Below are positions 21,730 to 35,131 of a DNA stretch of 64,000 bases, in pieces. A program made the translations under genes and the position numbers. Below the pieces are notes generated by a model. That model was not told where the DNA came from. It saw only the letters and a list, made by a program, of their open reading frames with translations, and made no database searches. Each line of letters begins with the position of its first letter. The first letter of the stretch is position 1. The stretch is from Epichloe hybrida (Eukaryota > Ascomycota > Sordariomycetes > Hypocreales > Clavicipitaceae): NCBI GenBank assembly GCA_019022495.1, contig JAFEKR010000027.1, forward strand, positions 347,501 to 411,500, given 5' to 3'.

Positions 21730-24700
21730 CTTAGAGGTAAGCATACTTCTTATAACTCTTTTACTCTTAGTAAAGCTATAGTGTATAATATTACCTTAGA
21801 TTATAAAGGTGCCTTCCTTTTAGACTTTACTAGCTAGGATAAGCATATAGCCTAGTTAAGAAGTAAGGTCTTAGTTATTAGTAAATAATCTATTTATAAA
21901 CGCAAAAAGCTTTACTTTCTTAAGATTAAATAGTATAAACCTTAATCCTTAGTCTAGATTATTAATTTACTATTAAATTTATTAGTTTAGGCTCTTTATA
22001 TCTTAGGATAATAGGTCTTAGTGTTATGTAGTAATAGAGAGGTTAAAACAGGCTTTAGGTTAGTAAATTAAGGTAATATACACGCCTTAAGCTTATTATT
22101 CTATATATGCCTATTTTAAATTAGTTAGTAGGATTAATTAAAGCTTTTTACTTTAGCCTCTTTGCCTTAGTGTAATTATATTATTCTTAAGAGTAATAAT
22201 ACTACTATTAAAGGTTAGTAAGTTCCTTATAGAAAGGATTTACTTTAGTTTAGTAGTAAAAGAAGTGGCTTTTAATTAATCTTTCTCTTATTAAGAGAAC
22301 TTATAGTTAGATAGTCTAATTATATTATTAGTCTATATCCTTATATACACAAAGGTTAGGTTCTCCTTTATTATTATAAGTAAGTATAGGTTAAATATAA
22401 AGGTTATTATCTAGAGCATTTCTCTATAGTGATAATAATATATTACTTACTAGTGGGTGCTAGCTTCTATAATACTATATAAAGGCTTAATTACTTATAT
22501 TATTATGCCTATAAGGTATAGGTAACGGATTTAGATAGGGATTTAGGCTAGAATTATATAACTAAGAAGCGTTTATGCTTGCATATAGGCCTATGTAATG
22601 TCGCGAAGCTAGAGGATAAGGCCTAGTAATAATAACGCAGGTGTTATTATAAGAATTAATCGCTAGCTAGCTTATTAGATTATTAGGGCCTATGTAAGGA
22701 TTACTAGCTTCTTTTTATTACTATAACCTTGGATTACAAGCCTTGACTTCTTATATAAATCTATTATCTTACCCTTTACTTTATTAATAATATAGGAATT
22801 AAAAATTTAAGTTCTACTATGTTCTCTTTTATTATATTTAATAAATTTAAACACACCTTATTTAATTAGAGTATTAATTTTAGCTTTAGTAAATAGCTTA
22901 AAGGGTTTGCTAGGGGTCTTAATAATTCCTTCCTTACATAATTAGATTATAAGCTTAAGATTAAAGCTTTCTTTAGCTAATAGAAAGACATTAGTCTTAT
23001 CTTTTATTTAATTTACATAATTAATATTAGATATAATAATAGGAGGGTTCTTTTAAGGTTTTCTAGGTCCTTGCCTTAGGGGATTAATAGGAGGGGTAGC
23101 TATAGGTTATAGGGATGTGTCTTAGTTCTTTATGCTCTTAGGAGGTCTCTTTTTATTAGGATCTTTATAAAAAGGCCTAATAGAGATTAATTTAAAAGCT
23201 TTAGGGCCTTAAGGGAGCTTAAGAGTATAGGTCTTGCTTTCTATAGCTAATAGCTTATAAGGTTCTCTTTATTCTTTGCCTTTATACCACACGCGTATAA
23301 GCAATCCTAGTGGGAGGTTAATAGTTACAGAGGTGTTAGGACTATTCCTTATAGTAAGGGTATTGCTAACCTTCCGTTAGGTATAAATAAGCTTAACTTC
23401 CTTTATTACTAGTTAGATTATAAGGGCTTATTACGTGATATCTAGTAATAGAGGCAATTCCTTAACTATATAAGAATACACGCTAAAAATAAGGACTATT
23501 AGCACAAGACTATTTAATCCTATAGTGTTATTTATAGCTTTAACTGCTATTTATAATACCACAGGCTCTAGCATTATTAAGTATTCCTGTTAAATAATAT
23601 TATAGGCTCTTTGGAGTAGCTTATAATATTGCTTAACCTTACTAATACTATAGTAAGCCTTCATAAGGATATCTTTAATCTTAATTACTATTAATAATAT
23701 AAGCTGCTTAAATTCCTTACCTCTAAATATTATTCTAGCGTTTATAATAATTAAATCTAGGGGGCCTAGATAGATGTTAATCTAGTAAAGATAGAGTGCT
23801 TCCTACGTGGTCTTTATAAAGATATCCTTAATGAATCTAGCTGTATTAAAGGATATAGCTGTATTGATAACTTGTAGAATAGGGCGGTTACTGTTAATAT
23901 ACATAATATTCACAATGATTTTGTAATTATAGGCATATTTATCCTGAAGAGTGAATTTCAATTAATATAGGCTATCTACGTGTAATTAGTATTACTAGCA
24001 AACCTTAGTTAGCTTCTTAATAGCTTTAAACTTAACCTTATACCTTAATTTACATAGTAAATTATAAAGATATTAAACTAAAGGGTATCTAAAGCGTTAA
24101 TATAATTAATAAAGCTTAATTTCTATAAGATAACTCTAAGTAACACTTTCTTCTTTGTTAAGAAGCATTTACGCGTGCCCTTATTTATATATAATAGGAA
24201 CCTTAATATTCCCTTACTATAGAATATTCTTTAATGTGTAAAAATTAATCTTTAGGTAAGTTATATTATTAAGGTATAAGAGAAAGGGAGTATTTATAGG
24301 GATTACCTTAAAGAGAATAATTCTAAATAGAGTTAGCACTTTAATTAATCCTAGTGCCTTAATTAGTTCTCTAGGGCTGAATTTAATCTTTACCTTCCTA
24401 GTATTTAACTTATTAAGTATAATAATTAGTATTATACTTTATAAAGCTAAGAATTAAGGGTAGCCTACTAATAAATATCCTGTGGTACTTATATTAGCTA
24501 TAATACCTTTAAAGGTTTTAGATAAATATTATTCTTTAAGTGTAAATACGCTTAGTGCCTTATCTAGTTCCTAAAGATTAAATAAATTCTTCTTAGCTAG
24601 AGTATAAGTTATTACTTTACTAGTGAGAATCTTAGTGGTTATATAGCTATTATAGGTGGTCTTGTGTGTGAAGAAGCTTATAGGCACTTAGTTATTATTA

Positions 24701-25996
24701 TCTTCTTTGCTAAAACTAAGTTCTATTAGGTACTAGTTAATATTATTGTCTTTAGCTAATTTAGAATTATTACCTTTATACTATATTAGGAATATATTGT
24801 ATAAAGAAGCTATTAAGTCTGTGCGGGAGTGATTCTTAAAGCATTAGAACGCTTTCTTCTAGTCCTTATCTAAGTGCTTAGTTAACTAATAACTTTCTTT
24901 ACTATATATTTAATACTTTTTTAAGTAGTAAGGCTTGCTCTTTAATATAGATTAACTATATTAGGCTTCCTTACCTTTCCTATTATACTTATAGTTAGTC
25001 TAAAAGTGTTCTTTAGTGCTAGGTTCTATAGGGAACTACTATTAATTAATTAAAGCTTTAGATTTGCTAATTAACATCCTTATTTATTTATAAAAGCATT
25101 AAAGGTTAATAGGAGGATTAATAATATAGGCCTTATATTCTAGGATTCCTTTGTAGGTATTTAGAATCTAACTATGGAGACTTAATTCTAACTATAATCT
25201 ATAAGGATTTGCCCTTTGTAAATTTAAAAGCTTTATTATAAGGTTTTTAAAGTATTTAATCTTTTATTTATTAGGGTTCTCTTAGATAATTATAAGTAGC
25301 TATAATTTTCCCTATAATAGATAGTTCTTTAAATATATATTATTTATCTTAAACTTCTACCTAATCCTATAGATAAGAGTTAGGAGATCTTAGGGGTCTC
25401 TTTAGCCTAAAAGGTTCTCTAGGAAGTACTAGAGAGGTTTTCCTTTTAGTATAAACTTAAAGCTATAGCCTAACTATTCTTATATAATTCCTAGTATCTT
25501 ATACTTCCTTTAATAAGTTAAGAGCTTAATATTAAAAATATTATACTCCTTAGCGCTATACTTAATACTCTTATTATTATAGAATTTATGAAGATTAAGT
25601 AATTACTTTAATAAAGGTTAGCTTATTTCTTAAGGGGGAATAAGGATAATTAAATCTTATAGAAAGGGTGCTATAGTTCTAGACTATAGAGAGGGATTAT
25701 AATACCTTACTATAGGAGGGGAAGTAAGGGGGGTCTAGGCTTATAGTTAAGGGCTTATAATAAGGGGATTACCTTTACTATTATACCTTTACCTTATACT
25801 TAGTATACTTAGGGATTAATATAATAGAATTTAGGAATAGAATAGGAGTGATTATGGTGGTTAAGGGGATTAGGGATATTATAAAGTAATTAGCTAATTT
25901 ATTTAATCTTTAAAAGAATGGATACTAATAGGGAGAAGGTCTTTATAGAAGTCTTTCTTTACTATTTACCTCTTAAAGGGGGAATACTTCCTAGCA

Positions 25997-26175
25997 GAGC
26001 ATCACATTACATTACATTACATTGTGTAATGTTTGTAATGTAATGTAATTATTACACATTACATTACATTACACATTACATTACATTACACATTACATTA
26101 CATTACACATTACATTACATTACACATTACATTACATTACATTACACCCCCCTTTCACACATTACATTACATTAT
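25997..26175. repeat. ACATT-type minisatellite at the end of the hAT-like element
   Basis: Pentamers ATTAC/ACATT are repeated with a higher-order period in which ACAC interrupts (ACATTACATTACATTACAC and variants). A shorter array with the same motif occurs at the right end (about 27454-27506). Such subterminal repeats are often transposase-binding regions in hAT elements; that role is inference here. Confidence 0.8.
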
Positions 26176-26429
26176 ATGTAATTATTTGTAATTAAATGTA
26201 ATTACTTTTTATTTTTTAATATTTAGGTAAAGTAATTAGAAATTAATAGTAAGAAATATCTTAAATAATTAGAAAAGTATATATTAGGTTTCTTAAAATA
26301 TAGATTAAGGTTAAATTACTATACTAATCTTAATTATAACTTATAAAACTAATAAAACTTACTTTTTAAGCTTATTTCTTAGAAAAATATTAAAAACTTA
26401 CTTTTATATACACCTTCTTTTTAAGAGAA

Positions 26430-26860
26430 AATCATAAATATCTTAGCAAATAAGCTATAAAGAAGTTAATACTATTATTAGTAAGACCCACTTTAGACCA
26501 TTTTTATATATATCTTTTTAAGAGAAAATCCTTAGTAAATAAGCTATTAAGAAGTTTATACTATAATTAGAAAATCCACTTTTAAGTATATATTAATAAG
26601 CTAAGTAATAAGCTATAAAGAAGTTAATACTATTATTAGTAAAACCTACTTTAGACCCACTTTTATATAAACTTTCTTTTTAAAAAAAATTATAAATATC
26701 TAAGTAAATAAGCTATAAATAAGTTATACTATTTAGTAATACTTACTTTTAAACTTACTTTAGAAAATACCTCTTTTTTAAAAGAAAATTATATATAACT
26801 AGGTAAATAAGCTATAAAAAAGTTAATTATATTATAAATAAACCTTATTTTTATACTTAA
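26430..26860. repeat. Internal direct repeats of the hAT-like element
   Basis: The motif AAATAAGCTATAAAGAAGTT, in degenerate form, recurs at about 26448, 26537, 26607, 26706 and 26804, usually followed by a CCCACTTTAGACC-like block. Spacing is 70-99 bp. The CCCACTTTTAGACCCACTTTT block also occurs in the 404-bp element at 31200-31603, linking the two insertions. Confidence 0.7.
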
Positions 26861-28460
26861 TTTTTATTTATACCTTAAATATACTATATTATTATTTTAT
26901 AGCTTTAAATTCTTATAAACCTAAATAACTTACTAGCTTTTTAATTACCTTTACTAAAAAGAAATAAACTTTTATTTTTTAAAAGTATAATATTTATTTA
27001 TTAATTCTAAAAAAATAGATTTTATATCCTATTTTAAATTAATTAACTTTAAATAATATAAGCTTCTTAAAGATTTCTATATTAGTCCTTAATATAATTA
27101 TTTAGACTTATAATATATTATTTTATATTAAATTTAAAAGTATATATAGGGTATTATTTAGTAAAATAACCACTTAGGTTAAATAATATAATATTAAATC
27201 TTAGAAATTAGATTTATTAGTATTTTAAAATCTTATAATATAAAAAGAAATTCAAGGATTTCTATTATCCTCTTAAACCTATATAATATACCCTATACCC
27301 TAATATATAACTAATAATCTAAAACTAAGGAAACTTAAATAATTTATAGTAAATAAACTAAAATAGTAATCAAATTAACGCTAATATTAACTTAATAGAG
27401 AAAAATCTATATAATATTATAAGATTTCAATATACCCCACTTTTATTTTCCCCTAACATTACATTACACATTACATCCAAACCCCAAATATTACATTACA
27501 TTACATGCTCTGCTTCTTAGTAACTTCCTATATTTCTTTTTCTTTTTAATTATAGAATCTATTATAGTTAATAATATCTTTAAGTAAGACTATTATCTTA
27601 TAGTAACTTAATAAGTCTATATAAATACTACTAAAGAAGAGAAATTCTTAAAGACTCTTTATAGCTTTAGGATTTACTACTTAGAATATCTCTTAGTTTT
27701 ATTCTCTAAAGTTATTATTAAAGATAGTAAATAAGGTTTATAGGTATAAGTTCTTATATTTATAAGTTACTTTCTTAATAAGAATTTAAGCTATAAGCTC
27801 TTTAGGGGTAGTATTTACTTTAAGATTAAATAATTCCTTGTTCTTTAGTGCTTATTATATAATATACTAGTGTAAATTAAGGGAAATATAGTTAAGGAGG
27901 TAAGATATAACTTATAAATTAACTTCTTTTCTAGTATCTTTAGGGGGGGAGGTGTATTTATAATTAAAGAGAATATCTTAGGTTCTAGATCTCTTTAGTT
28001 AATCTTAATATTTTACTATAATATTAGTAGTAAATAAGGAGATAAGGGAAATAAAGAACTTATAGAGGTCTAAAGAATTATAAGTAAAGCTATTATCTTT
28101 ACCCCTTAGTAGGTTTAATTAAATAATTAAGGATAGGTTAGGTTAGTTACTAACTAGGCCTTAATTATTTAATAAACACGCTTCTAAGGGTTTATTTATA
28201 TAATAGACACGCTAATTAAATAAATAAAGATAGGTTAGGTTAGTTACTAACTAGGCTTTAATTAAGTTAATAAGCTTAGATTTAGTATAAAGCTAGTTAT
28301 AGTTACTTAAGGTAAAAGAAAAGCTAGAATATACTTCTTTCTTAGTATATTTAGTATCTTAAAGTAGCACTTCCTCTTTTATAAGGCAAGTCCTTAATAC
28401 TAATGCCTCTTTTATAAACCTTACTAATCTATAGTATTTATAGAGATAACTACTAATTAG

Positions 28461-28756
28461 TGTTAGTATTTATAAGATACTAGTGACTTATATATAAGGT
28501 TTTTAGGGTAAACTAAAGTATATGTAATTATTATATATTCTAGTTTATTAAAGTAAGTAAAAGAGAGATTAAATAAAAGCAAAGAGGGTGCGCTATTTAT
28601 TATAGGAAAAAGGGCCTTAATTAGGGTTATTAGCAAAGAGGCCACATATGCTAACGCTAATCGCGGCGCAATCGGGCTAGACATGTGGGTCCGCGATGCA
28701 ACGCGCCTAGCCAATTAGAGGCGCGTAGCCTTATTGATATCATGCTTGTTCCAATA
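28461..28756 (-). repeat. Family-B LTR (5' LTR of B1)
   Basis: 296 bp, starting TGTTAGTATTTATA and ending TTGTTCCAATA. It matches the LTRs at 42583-42878, 48663-48958 and 63578-63873, all exactly 296 bp. The second half keeps a GC-rich island (about 28670-28725) in otherwise AT-rich DNA. Confidence 0.9.
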
Positions 28757-31199
28757 GTATTAAAACTAGAGATAGTAATAAATACCTTAAGAAAGGAAAA
28801 ACCCTTATTTATACTAATCTATACCCCTATATCTCTATAAGACTCTAATAATATATTATAAAGAAATTACTTTAATAAATAAGAAGCTTAGAATATAAAG
28901 GTATAATAATACCTAAGGAAATTAGTCTTTATATCCTTATAAAGACTAAATAATATAGAGAGTAAGAATTATTTAGAATAACACTATTCTCTAAATTTAG
29001 TAATAACTTTTATAAATAGTTAAGAAATAAGTTTAGAAAAAGGAGAGACTTTTCCTAGAATAAACTTTAAGATTATCTCCTTTATAATAAAGTATATATA
29101 ACTATTAGAAGAGGTATAAAGATAGTAAATAATCTTAAAGAGGTAGTAACCTAGGAAGAATTCTAATTCTAAACCCTTAAGGAAATTAAGGAAGCTAGGA
29201 AGAAGTATAAAAGCTTCTAGAAAAACCTAGAGAATAAAGATTTCTTCTATAATTTACTAGATAATAAGGATATTAGAACCTAATAGCTTACCCCTTTACC
29301 TTACTTATTAGTATAATTATTATTAAAGGGATTAGTAAGCTAATCTTCTCTTAAAAAGTTAATTACTCCTAAATTAAAAGCACTAAAGGATACTATTTAT
29401 AAATATTTATAGATAGCTTCCTTACCTATACCTTTACTATAGATAATTTAATAGGACTACCCTAAGAACACTACTAATAATACCTTTAAGTAAGAGTATT
29501 ACTAAAGAAGTTAACTCTTACTACCTAGGATTAATAATACCCTAGTTAAAATAACCTAGAGAATTACACTTTTTTCTCCCTAATATAGGGGAGAGAAAGA
29601 TTAGAGTGAATAATAAACCCTAAGATTTTTACTTATAAGGCTACTCTTTTACTTTCTAAAGATTATACTACCCTCTTTATAAATATAAAGGGAAGTACCT
29701 AAAGAATCTCTATAGACTTAGAGGCCTTTTCTAAAGTAAATTATAAACTTATTAAAGGTATACCCTAAGAAGTAACTCTATAGTATTAATAACTATAATA
29801 GCCTTAAATTAAAGCTTTAAATATTTTATAGGAAGTATAAATTACTTAATATCTAACCTAAATAAGCTAGTTATATATTTAAGGTTATACTTAAAGGTAA
29901 AGCTTTATAATACTATATAAACTATCTCTTAAAACCTAGTTAACTATAAGACCTCCTTATACTTATTAGCTATATAAGAGAATAATTTAAGACTAAGAAT
30001 ATATAGTAAAGATATCTCCTAGAGTAAAATAATTTAACTTTATAAGGAATTATAAATAATAACCTAAGTAAATTAATAATTAAGTACTTTAATAAACTTA
30101 TAAAGAAGCTAGCTATTTTATAATAAGTAGTACTTAAAGTAAGCTAAAGTAAAAGGGTACTTTAGAATTAACTTATAGGAGCTTATAAAGATATTCTAGA
30201 ATATAGAGAAGCTATTATAGACTTACTAAAGGGACTATAGGAGTTTTATAAATAAGTTAGGATAATAATCTAACTTATTAAGGGAGAGAAAAAGAACTAT
30301 TAATAATTCCTAACTAAAGCTATAACCCTAAAGTAATTCTAGACTAACTAAAGATATAATAGGATAGGAAAAGAGACTTAATACCCCTTAAAACTATAAG
30401 GAAAAGGAGAAAACCCTTATATAAAGAAGTGCTATATATATAGTAAAGAAGGATACTAGTTATTAAAGTATTAAGAAGAGAACTATGAGAAAGTATATTA
30501 ACACTTTAAGAACTATTACCTTATAGATCTAGCTAATAACTTATATAACTTATTCCTTATATAGTATAAGGGAGAACAAGAGTACTAATCCCTTATTAAT
30601 AATAAGATTACTTAGTATATAAAGAGTATTAGATTTAATAATAGCCCTAATAATATAAATAGGCTAGTACTTATAAGCTTCTTTAATTATAAAATGTAAC
30701 TTAATAGTAAAAGAATAGTTTAATTCCTAATAAGTTAAGTAGCTTATTATAGTCTAAGTAAAGAAGACCCCTTCTAGCAAGAACTCTTAAGTAAAGCTCT
30801 AGTAATATTTACACTAGAAGATTACTATTCTTATATAACATTCTAAGGGATTATGCCTAATATAGGAGCTATAAAATTCTTAATAGTAAGGCACCCTTAA
30901 TTCCTTACTCTATAATACTAAATGCCTAAGCTACTGCTTAATAAATTAAAAGTAAAGAAAGTATTAATTAGATTTAGCGTAGGAGAACTAATTATTACGC
31001 TTAGAGTAGCTAACGTGCCTACCCCCTTTAGAGATATTGTCTTTTAGGTTATACTAATAAATACTCTATTTCTCTTATCCCTGAATAATATAGACTATCT
31101 GCGAATTAACTTTAATATCTTTAAGAATATACTATAATAAGGAAATATTAAAGTCCCTATAATACGTAAATAAGGGCACGCTTAGATATTACTTATGTA

Positions 31200-31603
31200 C
31201 AGGCAATTGTACTCGTGTAATGTAATTGTTTTGTAATTGTTTTCTTTATTTTTATATCTAACTTATGATTGAAGATATTATCCTAATAATTATATAATCT
31301 TATAGAGTAAAATTCAAAGAAAAATACTATATACCAAAGTGGGTCTGAAAGTGGATTGTTGAGCTATAAAGTAGAAAAATAACTTTTGTACTTATTTTTA
31401 GTGCTAAAATGTAATTGTTTTTAGTATTTGTAATTACAGACGTACGACCCACTTTTAGACCCACTTTTATGAATTATACTTTACTTCGATTTTTACTTTA
31501 TAAGATTACGTGATTATTAGTATAATATCTTTAATTATAAGCTAGATATTAATTCTTTAAGAAAAACAAACAATTACACGATGTAATTGTTTACAATACT
31601 CTG
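31200..31603. mobile_element. 404-bp hAT-like MITE with perfect 8-bp target duplication
   Basis: Flanked by CTTATGTA at 31192-31199 and 31604-31611. Left end CAGGCAATTGTACTCGTGTA and right end (inward) CAGAGTATTGTAAACAATTA form an imperfect terminal inverted repeat CAGRSWATTGTA. C2 carries the empty site at about 35370 (CTAATATA, a decayed form). Inside, AAAGTGGGTCTGAAAGTGG and CCACTTTTAGACCCACTTTT form an inverted pair, so it may fold. CpA and TpG are retained, unlike the surrounding DNA. No coding capacity. Confidence 0.88.
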
Positions 31604-34600
31604 CTTATGTAGAAAGAAGAAGTAATTGCTTAGAGCTACCTTATAGAAGGTAAGCTATAGTAATTATATTGTTGCTTTAGGTATTTATTAATCTAATAAC
31701 TATATAAGGTTCTTTGTAAATTAGGATATAATATTAATGTTAAGGCTATTAAGAAGCTGATAAGAATCTGCTACTAATACTAGATATATGTAAATAGCCC
31801 TAATTACTTTAAATTCACCCTTAAGGATAAGTATAGCTTTAACTATAAGGTAATAGTAGATATTTTTTACCTTAATAGTAACTGCCTTATACTTTACACT
31901 ATAGATATAGCTATAGTATTTAATATAGCGAAATTCCTTAATAATATCTTTACAAAAATAACCTAGGAAGCCCTCTAGATATGCTAGATTAATGCTTATC
32001 TAGGCCGTCTGGATTTTATTATTATAAATACTAGAATAAACTTCTATAGTAATAAATTTAGATACTTTGTAGCTTTAATATTAATTTTAATTAAGAAAGT
32101 CCCTATTAACACATACTATAGTATTAGGAAAGTTAAAAGGTATTATAGGCTACTCTAAAGAGCCTATAGTATAATTAGGTATAAATATCCTATAACACGT
32201 AAACCTATTACCCTATAAATAGTAATAAAGGCCTTAAATAACACTATAAGCCTTAATAGCCTTATTCTAACTCTCCTTATCTTTAGAGCTTACTTACATA
32301 TAATAAATAAGTCCTTACTATTACCTAATATTATATAGTGTGTAATTATAGTATAGAAGGCTACTAAAGAGATTAAGAGGCTTTATATAATTAGGAAGGT
32401 TAATAAGGCCCTTACTAAATATAATAGCCTAGATACCTTAAAAACCCTTAGTTTACTACTAGAATTAAAGGTTTAAGTCTAGTAAGAAGGTAAGGGATAA
32501 GTAAGCTTATATAAGCTACTAGTAATAACTAGAGAGAGCTATATACTTAATATACCTAGAGGCCTAAAGACCTTTAGGTTAACCTCTATTAAGCCTTACT
32601 ATAATAATCCTAGTATAAAGAAGGTAGCAGAGCCTAGTAAAGAGAAAAAGGAGGAAGGGTAAGAGGCCTAAGATAAGAATATAGTGCTAGTAATACTACT
32701 AAAGCGTAAGTATAGAAGGCCTTAAAAGAACCCTCCTATAATGCCTTAAGAGACTAATACCTTCCTATTAATAAAAGAGCATAGTAACTAAGCCCTTATA
32801 ATTAAGCTATATAAGGAAGGAATTATTAAGACCCTAGGTAAACCTTTTAAATAATTAACAAAAGCGGAGATTAATACCTTAATTAAGTAGGGTATGTTTA
32901 AATTTATGATATTTAATAAGAAGAAGTATAGTAGGATTTAAATCTTTAATTCCTAAATTATTAATAAGATTAAAGGTAAGATAATAAAACCCTATAAAAA
33001 GTTATACCTTATAATCTAAGGATATAAGGATAAAGAAAAACAGGCTATCCTTACATAGGCCCTAACGATTTAATAAGCAAGCTAACGCCTTATCCTTGTA
33101 ATAGCCTTATTAGCGAGATTAAGGAAATTCCTTATCTAGTTATATAATATCTATTAGGTATATATATAGGCCTGTATATTACTAGAGTAGCTAATCCTAG
33201 TATGCTTACCTATTCAGATATAGCACCTTTACCTACCTAGTATAATTTTAAGGGTTATAAAGCCCCTCTATAGGCTTACAGAGGCTAGAACGCTTTAGTA
33301 GGTTACGTATTATAAGCATTATAAAGAGAACCTCTAGATAGAAACCTTTATATATAATCCTTACCTACTTATAACTATAAAGGAAAGCCCTAATATTATA
33401 TATATTAGAATACAGACTAATAATACCCTTAGCCTATTAGATAAGAAGTTCTCTAAGAAGGAAAAGACTTAACTAGTTACTATAGGCTTTAACATAAAGC
33501 TAAAGTAATTCCTAACCTAGGATAGTTCCCTTATATTTAATAGAGGCATTATTACACTAGAGAATAATGCTATTAAGATATAGTAAAAGGGATAGAGTAA
33601 TAAGTTAGAATTAGTTCTAATAATTAATTTAAAGCGTAAATACGTTAAGTAAAGGGCCTAAGGCGCTTATATTACCTTAATTTACTAACTAGAGGCTTGC
33701 TTTAATTTATCTATTACTACATAGCACTAAGAGCTAACCCTAGAGGATATAAAAGCCCTTAACTATTACCTAAAGTAGCAGATAAATTACCTAGAAAGAG
33801 GCCTAATATTTATCCTAATAGACCTTAAGAAGGTAAAGCTCTTTGCCTTTATAGATAAATTATTTACTAATAACTAGGACCTATCCTTATAACTAGGATA
33901 TATACTTATTCTAGCTAATAAAGACTATACTAATAGTAAATTCATAATTAAAGGTAATATTATATACTTTAGCTTAATAAAGAGTAAAAGAGTTATATAA
34001 AGCATGCTTACCTTAGAGGTCTATAGTATAGTAGCTAGCGTTAATATAGCTTACGTAATAATAATAACCCTAAGCCTAGTTACTAACTAACTAAAGCTCC
34101 TAAAGATCCTAGTTATTATATATACGAATTTATACTCCTTATATAAATACCTTATTAAGCTTAGAATAATAAAAGAGAAATACCTAATAATTAATATTAT
34201 AGCTCTTTAATAATTATATAAGTGCTAAGAGCTTTATAAGATCTAATAGATTAATAAGGAGAATAACCTAGCTAATACCTTTATAAAGGTATTACCTAAT
34301 AAGGCCCTTAAGAGCTTTATCTTAACTAACTAGATAATCATCTAGATAGAGAGATAGGTTACCTACGCGTAATACACGCGTAGTAAGAGGAAAGGTAATC
34401 CTCTAGGAGGGTAGCTATAGGGATAAGATAGTAATATATAAGGGATTTACACCCCTATAGTTAATATCCCTAGAGGCTATAGCTACGCTAGCCTACTAGG
34501 CCCTCCTAGTAAACTATAGAAATTGATAGTAGTATATAGGAGAAGGAAGGTATTATATTAGAAAGGGGAAGATATTATATACATACTATAGTGTAAAAGA

Positions 34601-34830
34601 TATATTATTTTAAGGAAAGAAAGGATTTAGAAGGGATTTACTTATCCTTACATAAGCTCATAAGCTAAGTAAGATTATTATTTCTCTTTTATAAACTACT
34701 ATACGCCTAGACAGGCTATAAGTTCCTTTCCTTATATCCCCTATTAATTAAATCCTTAATTTACCTTTCTTTTTTATTTCTATAATTAATATTACGCGTT
34801 AATAATTATATTAAAAGAGAGAGGTTTTAG

Positions 34831-35131
34831 TGTTAGAATAAAGGTAATATTAATCGTGTGTCATAGCTATAATTACCTAGTAAAAGCTTAGGCCACGCGC
34901 ACCTCACACGTAACCTATAACCTAGCTTGTTAATTAGCTAGGAAATATAGGGCTATAAACGCGCAACCCCTTTTTCCCTCTTTAATTATAGCTACTAGCT
35001 TTTAACTTCTCTTTTTTATATAATTAATTAACCAAACAGATAACGTAGCCTAGAATAGATAATCGATGATAATACTATTCTTCGGGCTCACGACTGTAAT
35101 ACATTGAATGAAATACCCTGTGAATCTAACA
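34831..35131 (+). repeat. Family-C LTR (3' LTR of C1)
   Basis: 301 bp with ends TGTTAGA and TCTAACA forming a perfect 7-bp terminal inverted repeat of the TG...CA type. It inserts into C2 directly before GTAAAGGAAG. The second half is less AT-biased (for example CTTCGGGCTCACGACTG near 35082). No second copy is present in the window. Confidence 0.8.

Larger units (their letters stand above)
25995..27512. mobile_element. 1518-bp hAT-like non-autonomous DNA element with 8-bp target duplication
   Basis: Left end CAGAGCATCACATTACATTA and right end (read inward on the other strand) CAGAGCATGTAATGTAATGT share the terminal inverted repeat CAGAGCAT. It is flanked by CTTCCTAG (25987-25994) and CTTCTTAG (27513-27520), an 8-bp target-site duplication differing by one C-to-T. 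B2 at 47717 shows the empty site (CTTCCTAGTAACTTCC). An 8-bp duplication and CAG-starting termini are hallmarks of the hAT superfamily. No transposase frame is seen. Subterminal (ACATT)n arrays and internal ~70-100-bp direct repeats fill much of it. Confidence 0.8.
21087..28756 (-). mobile_element. Copy B1: RIP-degraded copia-type retrotransposon, 3' LTR missing, with a nested hAT-like insertion
   Basis: Runs in reverse orientation and aligns along its length with B2 (42879-48958). RNase H remnants lie at the left (about 21240-21730), polymerase and integrase remnants follow, and gag lies toward the right. Its 5' LTR is 28461-28756. The left LTR is absent: internal sequence begins directly after the A1 LTR at 21086. 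The element is interrupted by a 1518-bp insertion at 25995-27512 and carries a 164-bp tandem duplication at 21402-21729. Stops are dense in all frames. Confidence 0.8.
28757..35131 (+). mobile_element. Copy C1: RIP-degraded copia-type retrotransposon of a third family
   Basis: Plus orientation. Gag-like remnants lie at about 28800-30500, including a degraded zinc knuckle near 30430-30500 (KKCYIYSKEG frame fragment). The protease region is near 30840-31000, integrase about 31620-32400, RT about 32850-33500 and RNase H about 34050-34330. About 490 bp of non-coding DNA separates RNase H from the 3' LTR (34831-35131). No 5' LTR is visible; the left side abuts the B1 LTR directly. It contains a 404-bp insertion at 31200-31603. 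Partial copy C2 follows immediately and supplies a comparison for 30952-32391. Confidence 0.75.

Noticed and set aside
25980..26180. CRISPR-like or telomeric array at the ACATT repeats
   Set aside because: The units are contiguous short pentamers without spacers, within a transposon with defined ends, in a eukaryotic genome. The motif is not the fungal telomere repeat.
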